Part shown: piece by piece, positions 1 to 4,984 of the stretch
Layout: each line of letters opens with the position of its first letter
Position numbering within the stretch: the first letter of the stretch is position 1
From: DATDRQ01 sp035291645
GTDB taxonomy: Bacteria; Chloroflexota; Anaerolineae; Anaerolineales; UBA4823
Direction of reading: 5' to 3'
Assembly: GCA_035291645.1 (NCBI GenBank)
Contig: DATDRQ010000028.1
Location: forward strand, 1 to 10,277
DNA length: 10,277 bases
The notes under the pieces: model-generated
Database searches by the model: none
Told to the model about the DNA's origin: nothing
Seen by the model: only the letters and a program-made list of their open reading frames with translations
Position numbers and translations under genes: made by a program

Positions 1-440
1 TCCAGGCCATTCAACCTGCCGTCGATCGCCAGCGCCTGGCAGATCTTCGCCGGTCCATCCGTCCAGCGCTCTGCAGGCTGCCCATCCCGCCGGGCTGCGA
101 TCAGGTCGAGGCCCTCGACGGGCAGCAGCGCCCGCACCAACACCGCCGCCGGGAAGCCCTGGGCTTCTGTAACGAAGTTGAGCATCCAGTGTTTGCCGTA
201 GGTGAAGTACACGTAAGCATGCCCGGGATCGCCGAACATCAGCCTGGTGCGAGGGGTCAAGCCGGCGCGCGCATGGCAGCCCAGGTCTTGCTCGCCCCGG
301 TAGGCTTCCGCCTCGACGATCAATCCGGCGATGCGCCGCCCGTTCCCCAAACGAACCAGGCGAGTCCCCAACAGAGCGCGGGCAACTTGCAAGGTCGGCT
401 GGGCGAAGAAGTCCCGCGGCAGGCGAGTTGATTCTAGCAT
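1..440 (-). CDS. mpg: DNA-3-methyladenine glycosylase (AAG/MPG family), 3' end outside window
   Basis: Base-excision repair enzyme that removes alkylated purines such as 3-methyladenine from DNA in the cytoplasm. The reading frame is open from ATG at 440 to the window edge (146 residues seen; family members are about 190-210). Visible family motifs are VEAEAYRG (residues 42-49), with the catalytic Glu45 and Tyr47 matching the human E125/Y127 pair, H56, TPR near 62-64, MFGDPGHAYVYFTYG (68-82), LVRALLPVEGL (101-111) and GPAKICQALAID (129-140). Together they make the assignment firm. The start is the only ATG that keeps the normal N-terminus (RDFF..PTLQVARALLG). CGGAGG lies about 13 nt upstream, which is far for a ribosome site, so translation initiation may be weak or leader-independent. 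The gene diverges from guaB across a 173-nt gap. Confidence 0.95.
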   Translation of the reverse strand, partial: MLESTRLPRDFFAQPTLQVARALLGTRLVRLGNGRRIAGLIVEAEAYRGEQDLGCHARAGLTPRTRLMFGDPGHAYVYFTYGKHWMLNFVTEAQGFPAAVLVRALLPVEGLDLIAARRDGQPAERWTDGPAKICQALAIDGRLNGL

Positions 441-502
441 AAGTTGGGCGCGGCCTCCGGAACACGCGTAAGGATTGGTAGACTATCGTGCCAATACAGA
501 AT

Positions 503-512
503 ATTGTACAAT
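503..512. promoter_or_regulatory. 10-bp palindrome containing a possible -10 (TACAAT) in the divergent mpg/guaB gap
   Basis: ATTGTACAAT is a perfect palindrome in an AT-rich island within GC-rich DNA. It contains TACAAT on both strands, one mismatch from the bacterial -10 consensus, so it could serve as a -10 for guaB or as an operator. No convincing -35 lies 16-18 bp upstream on either strand, which keeps confidence low. If used for guaB, the leader would be roughly 95 nt and would include the hairpins at 548-599. Confidence 0.3.
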
Positions 513-547
513 GAGAGGCGTAGATAGAGAATGGAAAATAAGAGATT

Positions 548-599
548 CCAGGTTGAATAACGCTTACTTATTAGAAACAACCTGGTATTCGATCCCAGG
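548..599 (+). promoter_or_regulatory. Structured guaB leader with two mutually exclusive hairpins
   Basis: Hairpin A pairs CCAGGTTG (548-555) with CAACCTGG (578-585). Its stem extends inward through AATAA (556-560) with TTATT (568-572), leaving a 5-nt bulge (573-577) and a 7-nt loop. Hairpin B pairs CCTGG (581-585) with CCAGG (595-599) around a 9-nt loop. Both use bases 581-585, so they cannot form together. Hairpin B ends 4 nt before the GGAGG ribosome site (604-608). The arrangement resembles a leader switch acting on translation, but I recognise no known riboswitch class and there is no U-tract for a terminator. Pairing is seen; function is inferred. Confidence 0.45.
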
Positions 600-613
600 A
601 AATGGAGGCAGCC

Positions 614-2059
614 ATGAACCTGCGTTCTGATAGAGGCCTGACCTTCGACGATGTGCTCCTGGTGCCGAAGCACTCCCACATCCGCAGCCGTTCGGCAGTA
701 GATATATCCACCTGGCTGGTACCCGGCATACGCCTGGCGATCCCCATCCTCTCCGCCAACATGGACACCGTCACCGAGTCCGCCATGGCGATCGCCATGG
801 CCCAGGCCGGGGGCATCGGCGTGCTCCACCGTTTCATGCCGCTCGAGCGCCAGGCTGAAATGGTGCGGCGGGTCAAGCGCGAGGAAAGCTATATCGTCGA
901 GCATCCCATCACCATCCTCCCGCAAGCCACCCTGACGGAAGCCCGGCTAAAGATGGCGGAAACGCAGATCGGTGGCCTGGTGGTAACCGATGAGCAGGGC
1001 AAGCTGCTCGGCATTCTGACAGCCCGCGACGTGCTCCTGGCGCAGGACGGCTCGGCCCTGGTCCAAACACTGATGACCCCCCGCCAGCAGATGGTGGTGG
1101 CGCCCGCCGGTGAGCGCTTCGAAGCCGCCCGCCTGAAACTGCACGAGCACCGCATCGAGAAACTGCCGTTGGTGGACGATCAGGACCGCGTGGTGGGACT
1201 GATCACAGCCCAGGACATCACCAAGCTGCAAGAACACCCCCAGGCGACCAAGGATTCGAAAGGCCGGCTGAGGGTCGGCGTTGCGATCGGGGTGCGGGAC
1301 GAAGACCGGGCGCGCGCCGCCTCCAGCCTGGAAGCGGGGGCAGACCTTCTAGTGGTGGACGTAGCCCACGGGCATGCCGATCACGTGATTGAAGTGGTGC
1401 GGAGGCTCAAGCAGGAGTACCCCAAGACCCCGGTAGTGGCAGGGAACGTGGCGACGGCTCAGGGGGTATGCGATTTGGCGGAGGCCGGGGCCGATGCGGT
1501 TAAGGTTGGAGTGGGTTCCGGATCGATCTGCATCACCCGGGTGGTGACAGGATACGGTGTTCCCCAGCTGACCGCGATCGCCGACTGCGCCGAGGCGGGC
1601 GAGCGGCTAGGCATCCCGATCATCGCGGATGGCGGGATTCGCAACTCCGGCGATATCACCAAAGCCCTGGCGGCAGGCGCCAGCACCGTCATGCTGGGGA
1701 GCCTGCTGGCAGGCACCGATCAGAGCCCCGGCGCGTCTGTGATACGCAACGGGCGCCGCTATAAGATCGTGCGGGGGATGGCTTCATTGTCGGCGAACGT
1801 AACGCGCAAGGAGATCGACCAGCAGGATGACCTGGACGAGGAAGAATGGGTGGATTTAGTTCCCGAAGGGGTTGAGGCGGTGGTGCCGCACCGGGGCAGC
1901 GTCGCCGATATCCTGCACCAGCTGCTGGGAGGGCTGCGCTCCGGGATGAGCTACGCCGGGGCTGAAACGCTGCCAGAGTTGGTCGCGCAGGCTGAATTTA
2001 TCCGCATCACGGCTGCCGGGCGCGAGGAGTCCGGCGTCCACGACGTGAGCGTGCTGTAA
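614..2059 (+). CDS. guaB: GuaB family protein: IMP dehydrogenase or GMP reductase with CBS domains
   Basis: Purine nucleotide enzyme of the IMPDH/GMPR (beta/alpha)8-barrel family, cytoplasmic, 481 residues. The start at 614 is chosen because GGAGG (604-608) sits 5 nt upstream and the protein then begins MNLRSDRGLTFDDVLLVP, the usual family N-terminus; an ATG at 602 would overlap the RBS. A CBS pair occupies about residues 90-205. The catalytic loop GSGSICITR carries Cys306. The phosphate-binding DGGIR and the C-terminal GGLRSGMSYAGA segment are present, as is Glu418 in LVPEG. The mobile flap (about 389-418) is acidic and lacks the Arg-Tyr pair of normal IMPDH (usually ..RYFQ..). The cofactor-side motif VVDVAHGH and the TGYGVPQLTAI segment also lean toward GMP reductase. 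The IMPDH/GMPR family is certain; the direction of the reaction is not. The gene is convergent with the epimerase, with a 1-nt gap between stop codons. Confidence 0.93.
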   Translation: MNLRSDRGLTFDDVLLVPKHSHIRSRSAVDISTWLVPGIRLAIPILSANMDTVTESAMAIAMAQAGGIGVLHRFMPLERQAEMVRRVKREESYIVEHPITILPQATLTEARLKMAETQIGGLVVTDEQGKLLGILTARDVLLAQDGSALVQTLMTPRQQMVVAPAGERFEAARLKLHEHRIEKLPLVDDQDRVVGLITAQDITKLQEHPQATKDSKGRLRVGVAIGVRDEDRARAASSLEAGADLLVVDVAHGHADHVIEVVRRLKQEYPKTPVVAGNVATAQGVCDLAEAGADAVKVGVGSGSICITRVVTGYGVPQLTAIADCAEAGERLGIPIIADGGIRNSGDITKALAAGASTVMLGSLLAGTDQSPGASVIRNGRRYKIVRGMASLSANVTRKEIDQQDDLDEEEWVDLVPEGVEAVVPHRGSVADILHQLLGGLRSGMSYAGAETLPELVAQAEFIRITAAGREESGVHDVSVL

Positions 2060-2060
2060 C

Positions 2061-3035
2061 TTAGCCGATAAATTCAGGGGGGATGGTCTTGCGAAGGGGA
2101 CGCGTCTGCTCGCCCTTGAAGCGCGTGTCGCGCTCCAGGGTCAGGCGCAAACCGTTTTCAAGGGAGACGCGCGGCTGGTAGCCCAGCTTTTCCCGTGCCA
2201 GGCTCAGGTCGGCGCACATGCGGGAGACGCCCGGGCTGGTGCGTGGATTGAGGAGCACTTCGGCGTTGCTGTTGGTGACCTGGATGACCAGGTTAGCCAG
2301 ATCGCGCACGCTGGTCTCTTGCCCGCTGCCGACGTTGATCATCTGCCGGTTCACGTCGCGGGCGGTGGCGGCGGCCAGCATGGCATTGACCACGTCGTCG
2401 ACGAAGACGTAATCGCGTGTCTGGCTGCCGTCGCTATGAACGACCAGGGTTCCGCTACGAACCGCCTGGCGCAGGAAGTTCGGGATCACCGGGGGATGGG
2501 AGGGTGGCAGGTTCTGTCCAGGCCCGTAGGCGTTGAACACACGCAGGCTGACCGTTTCGATGTTCCACAGGTCGCCGATGGAGCGGACGTAGAACTCGGC
2601 GGACAGTTTCGAGACTGCATAGGGAGAGCGCGGGTCGGGGGAGGCGTCTTCGCGCAGCGGCTGTCCACCCTGGTCCCCATAGACTGCGCCGGAAGAAATG
2701 AACACCACCCGGCGGACGCCTACGTCGCGCATGGCTTCCATCAGGCTGACCGTCCCACCGACGTTGACGGCGTTGTACTCACGCGGGTAGAGGATCGATT
2801 CGGCGACCAGGACGCGCGCCGCCAGGTGGTAGACACAGTCTACGTCCTGCAGCAGGGTCCACAGTTTGGGCCGGTCGTTTACATCGCCGCGAGTGAAAAG
2901 AACATCTGGGGAGAGCGATTGGGGATCGCCTGTGGAGAGATCATCCAGGCCGCGTACCTGATGACCTTCACGCGCCAGCCGATTTGCCAGGGTAGAGCCT
3001 AAGAAACCGGCTGCGCCAGTGATCAGGAAATTCAT
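2061..3035 (-). CDS. NAD-dependent sugar-nucleotide epimerase/dehydratase (extended SDR, GalE-like)
   Basis: A 324-residue extended short-chain dehydrogenase, probably acting on a UDP- or other NDP-sugar, cytoplasmic. The N-terminus gives the NAD-binding GAAGFLG (residues 7-13) after beta-strand MNFLIT. DDLSTG (31-36) follows as the cofactor-ribose region. SSGAVYG (114-120) supplies the catalytic Ser region, and YAVSK (139-143) gives Tyr139 and Lys143. LRVFNAYGPGQ and the later DYVFVDDVV segment are typical of UDP-glucose 4-epimerase relatives. ATG 3035 is preferred to an upstream in-frame start at 3095 because the extra 20 residues would precede the Rossmann strand and overlap the promoter. 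There is no Shine-Dalgarno; an extended -10 lies 9 nt upstream, so the mRNA is likely leaderless. Exact substrate cannot be read; a role in galactose metabolism with galK, or in surface polysaccharide synthesis, is possible. Confidence 0.9.
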   Translation of the reverse strand: MNFLITGAAGFLGSTLANRLAREGHQVRGLDDLSTGDPQSLSPDVLFTRGDVNDRPKLWTLLQDVDCVYHLAARVLVAESILYPREYNAVNVGGTVSLMEAMRDVGVRRVVFISSGAVYGDQGGQPLREDASPDPRSPYAVSKLSAEFYVRSIGDLWNIETVSLRVFNAYGPGQNLPPSHPPVIPNFLRQAVRSGTLVVHSDGSQTRDYVFVDDVVNAMLAAATARDVNRQMINVGSGQETSVRDLANLVIQVTNSNAEVLLNPRTSPGVSRMCADLSLAREKLGYQPRVSLENGLRLTLERDTRFKGEQTRPLRKTIPPEFIG

Positions 3036-3044
3036 GGTTTGGCG

Positions 3045-3053
3045 ATTATAGCA
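3045..3053 (-). promoter_or_regulatory. Extended -10 promoter element of the epimerase gene
   Basis: On the minus strand the sequence reads TGCTATAAT, a perfect TGn-TATAAT extended -10. No good -35 is visible 17 bp upstream, which fits extended -10 promoters. Nine nucleotides separate TATAAT from the ATG at 3035, so transcription should begin 2-4 nt before the start codon, giving an essentially leaderless mRNA. No ribosome-binding site is present, as expected for that mode. Confidence 0.65.
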
Positions 3054-3088
3054 CGAGAACGAGCGAGGCGCGGGCTTCGCCACCCGGT

Positions 3089-3117
3089 TTGACACAATCT
3101 CGGGAAAGAAGTATCAT
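3089..3117 (+). promoter_or_regulatory. Sigma70-type promoter (TTGACA-17-TATCAT) of the metalloprotease gene
   Basis: A perfect -35 TTGACA (3089-3094) is followed by a 17-bp spacer and TATCAT (3112-3117), one mismatch from consensus. The ATG at 3125 is only 7 nt past the -10, so the start point should coincide with or directly precede the start codon. No Shine-Dalgarno is present. The transcript is therefore predicted to be leaderless. Confidence 0.75.
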
Positions 3118-3124
3118 CGTGCCC

Positions 3125-4375
3125 ATGTTTTTTAGCCGGATTACCCGCCTGTTTACCCTGCTGCTCCTGGGGCTTGTTCTGCTCACCTCCAGCAGCCTGC
3201 CTCCGGGAGACCGGCTCGAGAGGGCGCGGGCCTTCTCCCGGGCGCTGGAGTTCGACTACATCTCCTGGTCTCTGAACGCAATTTCAGTCAAGGTGAACCA
3301 GATCGCCTTACGCGCCGATCAACAGCTTACCGAACAGGCGCGCAAGCAAACTGTCCTGGATTACATCGACCTGATCCGGCGGATACAAGGCGCCGAGGCG
3401 CACCTGAACGAGATTTACGCAGACCCGCAGGTGATCAACCCAGAATCTACTTCCGTGCTGGTGCGGAGACAGCTGCAGGACCTACACGCCGAGCGGAACC
3501 GCCTGGCGCCACTGGCGGAAGCCATCCTGCAAAGCCAGATCAGCCAGATCGTGGCGGACCTGGGTCTAAGTATTGGAGGGCAGCCGGTGCCGCCTGTGCT
3601 TTATCACAGTACCCCGCTGCCAACCAACCTGATCATCTCCCCACGTGAGGTTATTCGCCAGGAGAACCAGATCTCGCTTCAGCCAGACCTGGGGGTCGAT
3701 CAGCGGGATACGCTGGAAGAGCAGGTCGACCAGGCTCTCGACGTATCTTCCCTGGTGGTCGATATTGGCGGTATGGGGCTGTACCCGACGATGGTGATGG
3801 AGACCAGCGATTTGAACTTCCTCACGGAAGTAGTCGCCCACGAATGGATTCACAACTTCTTAACCCTGCGCCCGCTTGGGCTGAGCTATTACAACAACGC
3901 GGAGCTGCGCACGATGAACGAAACGGCTGCCTCCATCGCAGGGGTGGAGATCGGCCGGGCGGTGATGGAACGCTACTACCCGGAGCTGCTGCCGGAGCCT
4001 CCGCCGCGGCCGGAAGAGCCGGGACAGGGGGAGGCTCCCATCCCGCCAGGCTTCGACTTCAGGAATGAGATGCGCGACACGCGCGTGACCGTCGACCAGC
4101 TGCTGGCGGAAGGTAAGATCGAGGCAGCCGAGCAATACATGGAGCAGCGCCGAGAGGTTTTCTGGGAGAACGGCTACCGCATCCGCAAGTTGAACCAGGC
4201 TTACTTCGCCTTCCATGGGGCCTATGCTGATGAACCCGGCGGGGCAGCCGGAGAAGACCCGGTCGGAGCCGCGGTGCGGGACCTGCGGGCGAACAGCCCG
4301 ACATTGTCCGCCTTCCTCAACCGCATCTCCTGGATGTACTCTTTCGACCAACTCGAACGAACGGTGAGCGGATGA
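3125..4375 (+). CDS. Exported putative zinc metalloprotease (HExxH), function unknown
   Basis: A 416-residue protein that I cannot name. Residues 1-28 (basic start, then LFTLLLLGLVLLTSSS) form a signal peptide or membrane anchor without a lipobox Cys, so the body is outside the cytoplasm. The region about 55-140 is helical and charged. HEWIH (239-243) after LTEVVA is a zinc-protease HExxH motif. NETAAS with Glu266 follows 22 residues later, the spacing and form of a gluzincin third ligand. A proline-rich acidic linker lies near 290-310, followed by a charged helical C-terminal part. ATG 3125 is chosen because it fits the promoter and starts the signal peptide; an upstream TTG at 3089 is the -35 itself. 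The stop overlaps the Nudix gene (ATGA at 4372-4375), indicating translational coupling. Protease activity is inferred from the motif only. Confidence 0.8.
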   Translation: MFFSRITRLFTLLLLGLVLLTSSSLPPGDRLERARAFSRALEFDYISWSLNAISVKVNQIALRADQQLTEQARKQTVLDYIDLIRRIQGAEAHLNEIYADPQVINPESTSVLVRRQLQDLHAERNRLAPLAEAILQSQISQIVADLGLSIGGQPVPPVLYHSTPLPTNLIISPREVIRQENQISLQPDLGVDQRDTLEEQVDQALDVSSLVVDIGGMGLYPTMVMETSDLNFLTEVVAHEWIHNFLTLRPLGLSYYNNAELRTMNETAASIAGVEIGRAVMERYYPELLPEPPPRPEEPGQGEAPIPPGFDFRNEMRDTRVTVDQLLAEGKIEAAEQYMEQRREVFWENGYRIRKLNQAYFAFHGAYADEPGGAAGEDPVGAAVRDLRANSPTLSAFLNRISWMYSFDQLERTVSG

Positions 4376-4827
4376 AGATCCTGCTCAGGATCGCTTACCG
4401 CCTGCTCACCATTTACTGGTCTGTGTTGCATCCGGTCACCGTCGGAGTACGCTTACTGCTGGTGCGAGAGGGCAGCGTACTCCTGGTGCGCCACACCTAC
4501 CGCAAGGCCTGGTACCTGCCCGGCGGCGGGGTTAAGCGTGGGGAAACACTGGAACAGGCCGCCCGCCGCGAAGCCCAGGAGGAATGCGGCGCCCGGCTGG
4601 GAAAACTGCAACTGCTGGGCGCCTACACCGATTTCGAAGAGTACAAGACGGATCAGGTCGTGCTTTTTTGTGGGGATGACTTTACATTGAACGGTGTTGG
4701 CGATCACGAGATCGAGGAAATGGCTTTCTTCCCTCTGGACAGACTGCCGCCGGATACCACACCCGGAACGCGGCGTAAAATCGAGGATTATGCGAAAGGC
4801 GATCTGCCCCGCTCGGGCGTCTGGTAA
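4372..4827 (+). CDS. Nudix hydrolase
   Basis: A 151-residue Nudix-fold pyrophosphohydrolase, predicted cytoplasmic. The Nudix box is complete at residues 52-74: Gly52, Glu58, then REAQEECGA (66-74), which matches GX5EX7REUXEEXGU exactly, so Mg-dependent cleavage of a nucleoside diphosphate-linked substrate is likely. LPGGGV precedes the box, as in MutT-like and ADP-ribose-type members. The first 25 residues (LLRIAYRLLTIYWSVLHP) are unusually hydrophobic and aromatic for a Nudix enzyme and may mediate membrane association. The ATG overlaps the stop of the metalloprotease gene by 4 nt, so both are probably translated from one mRNA. The substrate cannot be deduced from the sequence. Confidence 0.92.
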   Translation: MKILLRIAYRLLTIYWSVLHPVTVGVRLLLVREGSVLLVRHTYRKAWYLPGGGVKRGETLEQAARREAQEECGARLGKLQLLGAYTDFEEYKTDQVVLFCGDDFTLNGVGDHEIEEMAFFPLDRLPPDTTPGTRRKIEDYAKGDLPRSGVW

Positions 4828-4870
4828 CCGCTGGTATTTATGCAAGCCTAATCCAACCGACCGGTTTCGT

Positions 4871-4879
4871 TGGTAAAAT
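4871..4879 (+). promoter_or_regulatory. Probable extended -10 promoter of the selenoprotein gene
   Basis: TGGTAAAAT is a TGn extended -10 with one mismatch from TATAAT, in the 157-nt gap after the Nudix stop. No clear -35 is seen, as for the extended -10 of the epimerase gene. Transcription would start near 4886, giving a leader of about 100 nt. A weak 5-bp inverted repeat, CCATC (4884-4888) with GATGG (4902-4906), encloses a T-run at the very 5' end. Confidence 0.45.
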
Positions 4880-4913
4880 TGAGCCATCTTTTTTTAATTG
4901 CGATGGTCTGCGA

Positions 4914-4943
4914 ATCCGTGCGGGCGCGCAAGCCTGCGTGGAT
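4914..4943 (+). promoter_or_regulatory. 12-bp stem-loop in the 5' leader of the selenoprotein mRNA
   Basis: Bases 4914-4925 pair fully with 4932-4943 around the hexaloop GCGCAA. Nine pairs are Watson-Crick and three are G-U on the plus-strand RNA, which suggests an RNA element more than a DNA operator. It ends 41 nt before the start codon and 27 nt before the GAGG ribosome site. I do not recognise a known riboswitch. It could be a translational control element or simply a stabilising 5' structure. Confidence 0.45.
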
Positions 4944-4984
4944 CGGAGATCACGCCCAGACATCTACCACGAGGCAACAAAGAC

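Noticed and set aside
434..925. 163-codon minus-strand ORF across the mpg/guaB gap
   Set aside because: Runs antisense to the conserved guaB N-terminus, its 3' end intrudes on the mpg start, and it lacks protein-like features.
2319..3002. 227-codon plus-strand ORF inside the epimerase gene
   Set aside because: Antisense shadow of a well-supported SDR gene; its translation shows no family motifs.
3089..3124. TTG start at 3089 for the metalloprotease
   Set aside because: This TTG is the first base set of the -35 element TTGACA, and the signal peptide begins at ATG 3125.
4898..4984. N-terminal extension of the selenoprotein from TTG 4898
   Set aside because: It would place about 29 polar residues before the signal peptide and read through the leader stem-loop. 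TTG 4985 has GAGG upstream and begins a proper lipoprotein signal.
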